From Sulfidibacterium sp964473895 (GTDB lineage Bacteria; Bacteroidota; Bacteroidia; Bacteroidales; F082), in contig CAYYRE010000105.1 in NCBI GenBank assembly GCA_964473895.1, positions 1 through 10,773 of the forward strand: a DNA stretch of 10,773 bases, read 5' to 3'. Position numbers and translations under genes: made by a program. The notes beneath the pieces are model-generated. The model saw nothing but the letters and a program-made list of their open reading frames with translations. It searched no databases and had not been told where the DNA came from. Numbering within the stretch: position 1 is the stretch's first letter; every line of letters begins with the position of its first letter. Below, in pieces: positions 1 through 6,079 of the stretch.

Positions 1-124
1 TTTGTCAGTTGTAAAACAACTGTTTACTAAAAGTTTTCATTGGTATGGATTTCCCCCGGGAAGATCGGATACCCACCGTAAAGTGATATGACACGGCAGG
101 AAATAAAAGCCGTTTACTTTCCCA
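1..124. other. Intergenic region downstream of the LRR gene
   Basis: This is the end of the window beyond the LRR gene's stop codon, and I find no convincing coding region in it. There is a perfect 7-bp inverted repeat (CAGTTGT at 6-12, ACAACTG at 16-22, loop AAA). A weaker 5-bp one (ACGGC at 93-97, GCCGT at 109-113) lies nearer the stop. Neither is followed by a good T-tract on the minus strand, where the LRR transcript would end; on the plus strand only short TTTAC tails follow. They may be termination or processing hairpins, but the sequence does not decide this. Confidence 0.4.
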
Positions 125-2749
125 TCAATAAAAAATCACCTTCGTTTTGGGATGTTTTCGTTTGAAGGCCTCCACCTTTTTTGCCCGCAGATAAGTGTGA
201 TCGCAACGCAGCAGCGTAAGGTTTGGCAGCGGCATCACATATTTCAGGGAGTTTACCCGGGTATTGTTCATTACCAGTTGGCGCAATGCCGAAAGACCGG
301 CAACCGGTTTCAGGTTTCTGACCTTGGTCCCCGAAATGTTCAGCTTTTCCAAACGGTGCAGCCCTTGCAACGGCCGCAAATCTTCCACCGAAGTGTTTTC
401 CAGGTTCAGCTCTTTGAGTTGTTTCATTCCGGATAGCGGACCGATATCCCACAACGGGCTGTTGGTAACCGAAAGCGAAGTGAGCTGTTTGAGTCCGGTG
501 AGTGGTGAGATGTCGGTGATGCCCGTATTGTCCAGCCGCAATGTTTTCAGCCGGGTAAAAACAGCCAATGGTTCGGCACTGTTCATGTCCATGCGTCCGC
601 TGATATTGATTTTTTCCAGGTTGACCAGCTGCTGCAGTTGTTCAGCTGTCGGCGGATCATCCATTTCCAACTGCCCGGCAAAAGCCTGTTGCCAGGTTTT
701 ATTCAGACCGTTCCACCATATTTTCAACTGGGGCGTTTGGTAAATGACCAAACACTGCGGTAATGCTTTCTCCAGTGCAAACACATAACGTGGTTTTACC
801 TTTGTCCCATCGGCAAGCACCCGTTTTAAACGGTGGTTTCCGGTGAGCGGTGAAAGATCGGCGACAGCCGTGTTTTCCAGGTTTATGGTCTCCAGATTTT
901 TCAGCTTTTGCAATGGTTCCAGCGAGCGTACCCCCGTTCCGCTGATATCCAGTTTACGCAAGCTGGGTACCGAAGCCAGCGGTTGCAGGTCGTTTATGGC
1001 GGTTCCTGCTATGTTGAGCGTGTTCAGCTGAATGAGCATTTCCAAGGGTTTCAAACTGTGGATGGCACGGTTTCCATGGATATCCAGTTTTTTTATCAAC
1101 AAAATCCTGTGCAGTTGCTCTTTGGTAACCGGCTGTTGTAGTTTTCCCTGGGCAATAAATATATTTTTCCAGGATTCGGGCAGGGTTGACCACCACTGTT
1201 CCAGTTTTTGCGAATTGTAAATAACCTGGCAGTGGGGGTTCTTTTTTTGGAAAGCGGTGGCCTCTTTGAAATCCACCCCCGAATTATCGCAGTAAATGGT
1301 TTTCAGCGCTTTTAAACCGGTGAGGGGTGACAGGTCATGCACGCGGGTTCCGTTAATCTGTAAAACGGTGAGCGAATCCAAGGTGGCCAGGGGGTGCAGG
1401 TCTGTAATCCGGGTACTGTCCAGGTTCAGGCTTTGCAACGAAGTGAGGTGCGACAGCGGCCGGAAATCAGAAACAGGTGTTTTGGAAAGGTTGAGGGCCG
1501 TCAGACCATGCAAGCCGGCCAGCGAATCAATGGTTTGCAGCGGCGTGGCATCCAGCTCCAATGTATGCAGGTGGCTTAATGCTTTCAAGTCGGGAAGCGA
1601 ATCTATGCGTGTGTGCGACAGGTTCAATGTTTCCAATTTTTTGAAGTTGACAACAACGCCCCCCTTTGCCAGCGGTGTATAAGCAGCATCCACTTCACGT
1701 AATTCCGAAACGTAGCGCAGCGGCTCCATCGATTCCACCGGGCAACCGGTTATATCAAGTACTTGCAACCGGCTGAGGGTTCGCAGTGGGGTCAGGTTGT
1801 CAATCAGTGTATGGGCGCAGCGCAGCGAGCGTAAATTGTCCATTTCGCTCAACGGGGCCAGGTTCTCAATGTCTAAGTTGTTTGTTATGTCCACTTCCCG
1901 TGCATTCCGCAGGTGGCGTACCAATTGTATCATCAAACGGCTGTTTTGCAATTTCAGTGTGTCCGGGTAGGTGACCACCGAATCGTTGACGCGGATCAGA
2001 CTGTCTTCCGTCAGGTTTTGTGTGGTGCCGGAGGGCAGGCTGTCGGCCGGAATCACCTTTTTTTGTTCCACCACCAGGGTGCTGTCCGAAAAGGCAAGGA
2101 CTTTGTCTAACGGAATACTGTCGTAAACCCGGATGGCTTTGCCGAAATAACTTCTCCAGGCCGGCGAAAGATGGTTCCACCAGTATTGAATTTCAAGGTC
2201 ATCGCTGGGCTTTGTGGTGTAAATACTGGCAATTTTCAGACTGTTTTTTTCGGGGTCCAGGTTAATTTCCACATAACGCAGTTGCCGGTTGTCCACCGTG
2301 TCGCCTTCCACCGTAATCCCTTTCAGGGTACGGTTCATGGTCACTTTAAAATAAATATTGCCGTTGGGCTTCGGCAAAGCCCTGATATCGGTGATGTGGA
2401 AAGAAAAAGATACTTTTTTAAAGAAAAAGACCACATCTTTCAGATAGGCCTGCACGTCTTTGTGCAACGGTACCACACGATGTTCATCCAGATCGCCTTC
2501 TATTTGTACTTTGTCGTTTTGAAAAATTTTCAGGTAGCTTTCGTTGATGATGATTTCTTTTTCGGCCGGAGGATTCTCCGGGTTACCCAAAAAGTTGAGG
2601 GTGCCCTCCAAATATTCCATCATCTGACGGCACTGGGTTTTATAGGCCGTTTCTTCCTGGGGCGACAGTTTTACAGCCATGGGCTGTGCAAGAAGCGTGC
2701 CGGCCGATAACAGCAGGAACCCAAAAAGCAGGTTTATTTTGTGGAACAT
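125..2749 (-). CDS. Secreted leucine-rich-repeat protein with three capped LRR modules
   Basis: The 874-residue protein has a signal peptide (hydrophobic residues 6-21, likely cleavage after LLA at about 21), so it should act outside the cytoplasm. Residues 24-185 are not LRR; they look like a mixed alpha/beta domain with a segment ending in RYVEINLD and IYTTK, possibly NTF2-like. The rest holds three LRR modules with 22-residue repeats of the form LxxLxxLxLxxTxhxDLxPL, close to the SDS22/internalin pattern. Each module opens with WWxxLxxxWxxxF (190-202, 519-531, 678-690). Each closes with a cap such as KKNPHCQVIY (502-511), KALPQCLVIY (661-670) or KHPKTKVIFY (865-874). The first module carries an extra polar stretch of about 45 residues (222-266). 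I see no LPxTG motif, lipobox or type IX secretion tail. LRRs usually bind proteins, but the partner is unknown. The start overlaps the end of the preceding gene by 16 bases, which suggests translational coupling. Confidence 0.93.
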   Translation of the reverse strand: MFHKINLLFGFLLLSAGTLLAQPMAVKLSPQEETAYKTQCRQMMEYLEGTLNFLGNPENPPAEKEIIINESYLKIFQNDKVQIEGDLDEHRVVPLHKDVQAYLKDVVFFFKKVSFSFHITDIRALPKPNGNIYFKVTMNRTLKGITVEGDTVDNRQLRYVEINLDPEKNSLKIASIYTTKPSDDLEIQYWWNHLSPAWRSYFGKAIRVYDSIPLDKVLAFSDSTLVVEQKKVIPADSLPSGTTQNLTEDSLIRVNDSVVTYPDTLKLQNSRLMIQLVRHLRNAREVDITNNLDIENLAPLSEMDNLRSLRCAHTLIDNLTPLRTLSRLQVLDITGCPVESMEPLRYVSELREVDAAYTPLAKGGVVVNFKKLETLNLSHTRIDSLPDLKALSHLHTLELDATPLQTIDSLAGLHGLTALNLSKTPVSDFRPLSHLTSLQSLNLDSTRITDLHPLATLDSLTVLQINGTRVHDLSPLTGLKALKTIYCDNSGVDFKEATAFQKKNPHCQVIYNSQKLEQWWSTLPESWKNIFIAQGKLQQPVTKEQLHRILLIKKLDIHGNRAIHSLKPLEMLIQLNTLNIAGTAINDLQPLASVPSLRKLDISGTGVRSLEPLQKLKNLETINLENTAVADLSPLTGNHRLKRVLADGTKVKPRYVFALEKALPQCLVIYQTPQLKIWWNGLNKTWQQAFAGQLEMDDPPTAEQLQQLVNLEKINISGRMDMNSAEPLAVFTRLKTLRLDNTGITDISPLTGLKQLTSLSVTNSPLWDIGPLSGMKQLKELNLENTSVEDLRPLQGLHRLEKLNISGTKVRNLKPVAGLSALRQLVMNNTRVNSLKYVMPLPNLTLLRCDHTYLRAKKVEAFKRKHPKTKVIFY

Positions 2750-3588
2750 GAGCGGAAGAAATTAATCAGTTGTGCTTTTTCTTTGTCGGAAACATATTTC
2801 AAGTTAGAGATCAGCCATCCCGAATTGCTGCTGTTGCGGTTAAAATAACTGAGTTCAAAATACCAGTGCGGAATTTGCAGAAAATGAAATTTCACCGAAT
2901 CGATGTGTTCAAAATGCAGTGCCCCTGTCTTCATTAAATAAAAAAAGAGCGTCAGATAATCGGGATGATATCCGCTCGAAGCATAATATTCGATATGCTC
3001 CGGATCGCTGAGCGGTTTGTTCAGGTTCATAAAATCCAATTCGTGGCTTTGGGGATGCAAAAAGTATTTCATTTGTCCCGCTTTGCTTTCCACCGGGAAA
3101 AGATTGTGCAGTTCCGAGTCATAGACGTTGCTGATGATCCATTTGGAACCCAGTCCTGCTTTTTCCACAGTCAAAAACAGGATCAGGTGTACCGGTTCCC
3201 CATCTTTTGTAAAAGTGGCCGACACCTCGGCATACCAGTTTTTGTCCAAAAAATTCAGAAATACCGGATGTTGTGCGTTGGTCACATCTTCAATAAAATA
3301 TTGCTGCAGTTTGCCTGCTGTACGCGGATTTTGCCGGTCGAACAAATAAGGCAACAACTTTTTACGCAGGGCATTGTTGTGGTACCGTTTGTCGTTATGC
3401 GTCAGGGGCAGCCCGTTGGGAGCTTCCTCCATGTTAAAACGATGAACAAACTGGTTCACCTGTTTGTTCATGGTGTACAAGTTGTGTTCCCCTCCCAGTT
3501 GTCCCGAAGGCGCCAGCGTTTGGGATTGCAATACTGCCCCCTGAAGCAACAGAAACAAAAAGAAAAATCCCGGTTTGAAAATACGCAT
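2734..3588 (-). CDS. Conserved secreted protein with duplicated WYxE/WhISN motif
   Basis: This 284-residue protein begins with a basic stretch and hydrophobic run (residues 6-20) typical of a signal peptide, with cleavage likely near residue 23. I recognise it as a type of hypothetical protein seen in Bacteroidales, but I know no function. Two segments share a pattern: WYAEVS (118-123) followed by KWIISNV (149-155), and WYFELS (242-247) followed by GWLISNL (257-263). This suggests two related sheet-rich domains, possibly NTF2-like. The middle (174-215) includes HPQSHELDFMNL. AGGA lies 8-11 bases upstream of the ATG, an SD-like sequence that is uncommon in this phylum. The gene starts 21 bases after the pgi stop and overlaps the LRR gene by 16 bases, so it probably shares a transcript with both and may act with the LRR protein. 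Confidence 0.9.
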   Translation of the reverse strand: MRIFKPGFFFLFLLLQGAVLQSQTLAPSGQLGGEHNLYTMNKQVNQFVHRFNMEEAPNGLPLTHNDKRYHNNALRKKLLPYLFDRQNPRTAGKLQQYFIEDVTNAQHPVFLNFLDKNWYAEVSATFTKDGEPVHLILFLTVEKAGLGSKWIISNVYDSELHNLFPVESKAGQMKYFLHPQSHELDFMNLNKPLSDPEHIEYYASSGYHPDYLTLFFYLMKTGALHFEHIDSVKFHFLQIPHWYFELSYFNRNSSNSGWLISNLKYVSDKEKAQLINFFRSCSTK

Positions 3589-3609
3589 CCTTTTTCCTGA
3601 AAATTGAGG

Positions 3610-4959
3610 TTAATCGTTTAGTTTTTTCCGGATTGCTTCGGTTTCCGTTTCAAAACCGGGTTTCCCGAGCAGGGCAAACATGTTACGCTTGTAAGCCTCC
3701 ACACCGGGCTGGTCAAACGGGTTGATCCCCAACAGGTAGCCGCTCACGGCACAAGCGGTTTCGTAAAAATAAACCAACTCGCCCAGCGTATTTTCCGAAA
3801 TCTCGGGAATGACCACTTTCAGGTTCGGAACGCCGCCATCCACATGGGCCAGCGTGGTTCCCAGCTCTGCCATGTGGTTTACCTCCCCGATGCGTTTACC
3901 GGCAATATAGTTCAGTTTGTCCAAATTGGCTTCATCCGGAGGAATGGTCAGCCGGTGTTGGGTTTTTTCCACCGAAAGCACGGTCTCGAAAAGGTTCCGC
4001 AGCCCTTCCTGGATATATTGCCCCATGGAATGCAAATCGGTGGTGTTGCTCACCCCGGCCGGGAAAATCCCCTTGTTTTCTTTGCCTTCGCTCTCACCGA
4101 AAAGCTGTTTCCACCATTCGGTAAAATAAAATAACCGGGGTTCGTAATTCACCATGATTTCCGTAGTCTTTCCTTTGGCGTACAGGGCGTTGCGTACGGC
4201 TGCATAAGCTGCTGCCGGGTTGTCATCAATGCGTGTGGTCGAAGCAAGGAATTGCTGCATGTTACGGGCCCCCTGCAGCAAAGCACGGATATCATAACCG
4301 GCAACGGCAATGGGCAAAAGTCCCACCGGTGTCAACACCGAATAACGTCCGCCCACATCGTCGGGTACTACAAAAGTTTCGTAACCTTCTTCATCGGCCA
4401 GTTGTTTCAGCGCCCCCTTTTCCTTGTCGGTAATGGCAATGATCCGCCGGCGCGCCTCTTCCAGGCCGTATTTCTTTTCGGCATGACGGCGCAACAACCG
4501 GAAAGCCAGTGCCGGTTCGGTGGTTGTCCCCGATTTGGAGATCACCGTCAACGTGTAATCTTTTTCATCCAGCACCTGCAACAGCTCGGCGAGGTAATCT
4601 TCGCTGATGTTGTTGCCGGCGTACAGCATGACCGGGTTCCCGGCTTTTTTGTTCAGTAGGTTAAAGGGTGACGACAGCGCCTCTATCACCGCCCGGGCCC
4701 CAAGGTACGACCCCCCGATGCCCACCACCACACTCACGTCCGATTTTTCGCGAAAGCGTGCCGCTGCCGTTTCTATTTTCGCCATCAAACCCTCTTCGAT
4801 GGCCGAAGGAAGCTCCGTCCATCCCAAAAAATCGCTCCCTTTGCCGGTCCGTTCGCGTAACGCAACAAAATGGGCATCAATGGCCTCCTGAAAATTATAA
4901 ATCTCCTGCTTGCCCGTAAAGGGTAAAGCATTTTTGTAATCGAATTTTAACTGTATCAT
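3610..4959 (-). CDS. pgi: Glucose-6-phosphate isomerase (phosphoglucose isomerase)
   Basis: This enzyme interconverts glucose 6-phosphate and fructose 6-phosphate in the cytoplasm, in glycolysis and gluconeogenesis. With the start chosen here it has 449 residues, the size of the short bacterial form (as in Bacillus). Sugar-phosphate-binding SIS motifs are visible: GIGGSYLGARA (80-90) and SKSGTTTEP (141-149). The two PGI signatures are DDVGGRYSVLTPVGLLP (200-216) and GINPFDQPGVEAYK (411-424). The catalytic residues are present: Glu289 in FGESEG, His310 in TDLHSMGQ and Lys424 in VEAYK, one position off the Bacillus stearothermophilus numbering I recall (290, 311, 425). The frame stays open to an ATG at 5001. 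I prefer the ATG at 4957-4959 because MIQLKFDY resembles family N-termini and a -7 promoter box (4977-4984) lies inside the longer version. It is the first gene of a likely operon with two secreted proteins, a pairing with no obvious metabolic logic. Confidence 0.97.
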   Translation of the reverse strand: MIQLKFDYKNALPFTGKQEIYNFQEAIDAHFVALRERTGKGSDFLGWTELPSAIEEGLMAKIETAAARFREKSDVSVVVGIGGSYLGARAVIEALSSPFNLLNKKAGNPVMLYAGNNISEDYLAELLQVLDEKDYTLTVISKSGTTTEPALAFRLLRRHAEKKYGLEEARRRIIAITDKEKGALKQLADEEGYETFVVPDDVGGRYSVLTPVGLLPIAVAGYDIRALLQGARNMQQFLASTTRIDDNPAAAYAAVRNALYAKGKTTEIMVNYEPRLFYFTEWWKQLFGESEGKENKGIFPAGVSNTTDLHSMGQYIQEGLRNLFETVLSVEKTQHRLTIPPDEANLDKLNYIAGKRIGEVNHMAELGTTLAHVDGGVPNLKVVIPEISENTLGELVYFYETACAVSGYLLGINPFDQPGVEAYKRNMFALLGKPGFETETEAIRKKLND

Positions 4960-4976
4960 AACCCCTGTTTTGCAAG

Positions 4977-4999
4977 CAAAAGTACACCAAATTTTTTTC
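4977..4999 (-). promoter_or_regulatory. Predicted promoter of the pgi operon
   Basis: On the minus strand TACTTTTG (4984 down to 4977) fits the Bacteroidota -7 consensus TAnnTTTG exactly. It lies 17 bases before the pgi ATG at 4959, which implies a short leader. Directly upstream is an A-tract followed by TTTGGTG. I do not find a clear -33 TTTG at the usual distance of about 19-21 bases. The A-rich element recurs upstream of the small secreted gene (5784-5799). Confidence 0.6.
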
Positions 5000-5060
5000 A
5001 CCCTGCACCCGGTGGCTTTTCAAAAAGATACTTCCTGGCCTTTCCTCTGTTTTTTGGTGT

Positions 5061-5225
5061 TTTTAAGGGCACCCGGGCGTGTCTTCCACTATAGTCCCGC
5101 ACCCGGAAAACGGTGTTCCGCAACGGCTTTCCGCGGGCTTCCTGCGGTCGCCGCGGCCTGCCTGCTGCACATCCGTTTCCGGTCGCGGGCGCTGCCGTTT
5201 CAGCCACTGGTGCAGCGGCCTTTTT
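5061..5225. other. G+C-rich, hairpin-rich intergenic segment of unknown nature
   Basis: This segment lies between pgi and the small secreted gene. A hand count gives 84 G or C in 5101-5220 (70%), well above the adjacent genes. It is full of inverted repeats. CGGAA (5104-5108) can pair with TTCCG (5116-5120). CCGCGG occurs at 5131-5136 and 5151-5156. GCTGCAC (5164-5170) pairs with GTGCAGC (5210-5216), with outer GGCC arms at 5155-5158 and 5217-5220 and a T-run at 5221-5225 on the plus strand. The octamer GCACCCGG occurs at 5069 and 5099, and once just outside at 5005. No reading frame here looks like a real protein. It could be a dispersed intergenic repeat, a structured RNA or a terminator region. 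Confidence 0.45.
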
Positions 5226-5236
5226 CGTTTACATCA

Positions 5237-5743
5237 TCAGTAAATACCCGCCTTTAACGGGTTTTTCCGCTGGCCGTGGTGTTCCAGGTTTTTCATGTAC
5301 CGCTTCAGAAACTCCATCCGCAGCGAGTCCATGGCACGCATTTCGCGGTTCATGTCGAACAACTCTTTTTGCCAGTCATCGAAAAAATGCGGATTGTTGA
5401 AAAAATCACCCATCATGCTTGTGTCGTTCAGGTCAAATCCCGGATGGCCAAAAACCCGTAGCAACGAGTCGGGCAGGTTCTGCCGGAAAAAAGGCCTGAA
5501 ATCACCCATCATTTGCCGCATATCGATATGTACATTCCGGTGGCCGTTGTGATACGTCCACACGTAGGTCGAATCATACTGCACCAGGTGGCCGTTTTTG
5601 TCGTATTTTTTATGCACTTTGATCTCGATGTGCGGCTTGTTGTTTCCCGTTTTCAAACTGTCGGGCTGTAATATTTGTCCCTTTACCCAGACGGTGCTCA
5701 AAACAAAAACCGATAGCAAAATAATGTTTCTCATCGTTTTCAT
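5237..5743 (-). CDS. Small secreted protein of unknown function
   Basis: This 168-residue protein has an N-terminal signal peptide (hydrophobic 6-20, likely cleavage after VKG at 22), so it should be periplasmic or exported. The mature part is rich in His, Met, Phe, Asp and Arg. Residues 46-63 read KKYDKNGHLVQYDSTYVW, a YDxxG...YDSTY pattern I associate with short Bacteroidota exported proteins. The C-terminal third (120-155), with FDDWQKELFDMNREMRAM, is probably helical and amphipathic. A Spy-like or metal-binding periplasmic role is imaginable from the composition, but no family signature is visible and I assign no function. The start at 5743 is used; an in-frame ATG at 5734 would shorten it by three residues without losing the signal peptide. 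It has its own promoter and is separated from pgi by 277 bases, so it is probably a single-gene unit. Confidence 0.82.
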   Translation of the reverse strand: MKTMRNIILLSVFVLSTVWVKGQILQPDSLKTGNNKPHIEIKVHKKYDKNGHLVQYDSTYVWTYHNGHRNVHIDMRQMMGDFRPFFRQNLPDSLLRVFGHPGFDLNDTSMMGDFFNNPHFFDDWQKELFDMNREMRAMDSLRMEFLKRYMKNLEHHGQRKNPLKAGIY

Positions 5744-5775
5744 GGCAATGTTTTTTAAAACCGGAACCGATACAA

Positions 5776-5799
5776 CAAAATTAACACCAAATTTTTTTC
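5776..5799 (-). promoter_or_regulatory. Predicted promoter of the small secreted gene
   Basis: On the minus strand TAATTTTG (5783 down to 5776) matches the Bacteroidota -7 consensus TAnnTTTG and lies 32 bases before the ATG at 5743. The 16 bases immediately upstream (5784-5799, plus-strand acaccaaatttttttc) are identical to those upstream of the pgi -7 box (4984-4999). A clear -33 TTTG is not seen. Confidence 0.6.
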
Positions 5800-5882
5800 T
5801 GCTGGCCGGTTAATTCGCTGATTTTAAGAATATTTAACATTATCACTTTGTATACTCTCGTTTCAAATTTATTCCTGTTGCT

Positions 5883-5906
5883 CTTCCGGATTTGTAATCC
5901 CGGAAG
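5883..5906. other. Strong intergenic hairpin
   Basis: CTTCCGG (5883-5889) and CCGGAAG (5900-5906) form a perfect 7-bp stem. The pairing extends inward by ATT with AAT around one bulged C, leaving a TGT loop. No T-tract follows on either strand, so it is not a standard intrinsic terminator. It sits upstream of both divergent promoters, about 100 bases from the minus-strand -7 box and about 130 from the plus-strand one. It could be a protein-binding palindrome. Confidence 0.45.
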
Positions 5907-6033
5907 TAAAAAAGCACAAAAACCAATCCTTATGAACCGAAGCATTTCCCTTTTGGCATCCCCAACCATGTGAAAATAAGCCGTAAAGATTTTTGAATTT
6001 TCCGGGGGATGTATATGGTGCGTCGAAATTTTC

Positions 6034-6041
6034 TAATTTTG
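6034..6041 (+). promoter_or_regulatory. Predicted -7 box of the ileS promoter
   Basis: TAATTTTG followed by CAG matches the Bacteroidota -7 consensus TAnnTTTG and lies 38 bases before the ileS ATG at 6080. It falls inside the longer open frame that begins at 5993, which supports the downstream start. No clear -33 element is visible. Confidence 0.6.
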
Positions 6042-6079
6042 CAGCCAATTTTTTTACTATACGCATAATCCAATTTTCC

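Larger units (their letters stand above)
5744..6079. other. Divergent intergenic region
   Basis: These 336 bases separate the leftward small secreted gene from rightward ileS. They contain one promoter box for each direction (5776-5783 on the minus strand, 6034-6041 on the plus strand) and a strong hairpin at 5883-5906. The rest is A+T rich. I see no T-box leader (no specifier stem or terminator/antiterminator pair before ileS) and no credible small gene. Confidence 0.6.

Noticed and set aside
4960..5001. Longer pgi start at 5001 adding 14 residues
   Set aside because: The added residues do not resemble PGI N-termini, and the -7 box TACTTTTG lies within the extension.
4998..5257. Open frames on both strands across the G+C-rich segment (69 and 95 codons)
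   Set aside because: Open frames are expected by chance at 70% G+C. The translations are Arg/Pro/Ala rich with no motif, and the DNA is dominated by inverted repeats.
5246..5266. ACCCG/CGGGT hairpin followed by TTTTT on the plus strand
   Set aside because: It lies within the 3' end of the small secreted gene and points opposite to it. No plus-strand gene precedes it, so it is more likely chance than a working terminator.
5781..5969. 62-codon minus-strand open frame in the divergent region
   Set aside because: It covers the promoter and the hairpin, and its C-terminus is just a translation of the A-tract promoter element.
5993..6079. Longer ileS start at 5993 adding 29 residues
   Set aside because: The -7 box TAATTTTG (6034-6041) lies inside the extension, and IleRS proteins normally begin close to the residue at 6080.
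5744..6079. T-box riboswitch before ileS
   Set aside because: T-box control of ileS is known mainly from Gram-positive bacteria. The leader after the -7 box is only about 30 bases, and no specifier or antiterminator structure is visible.
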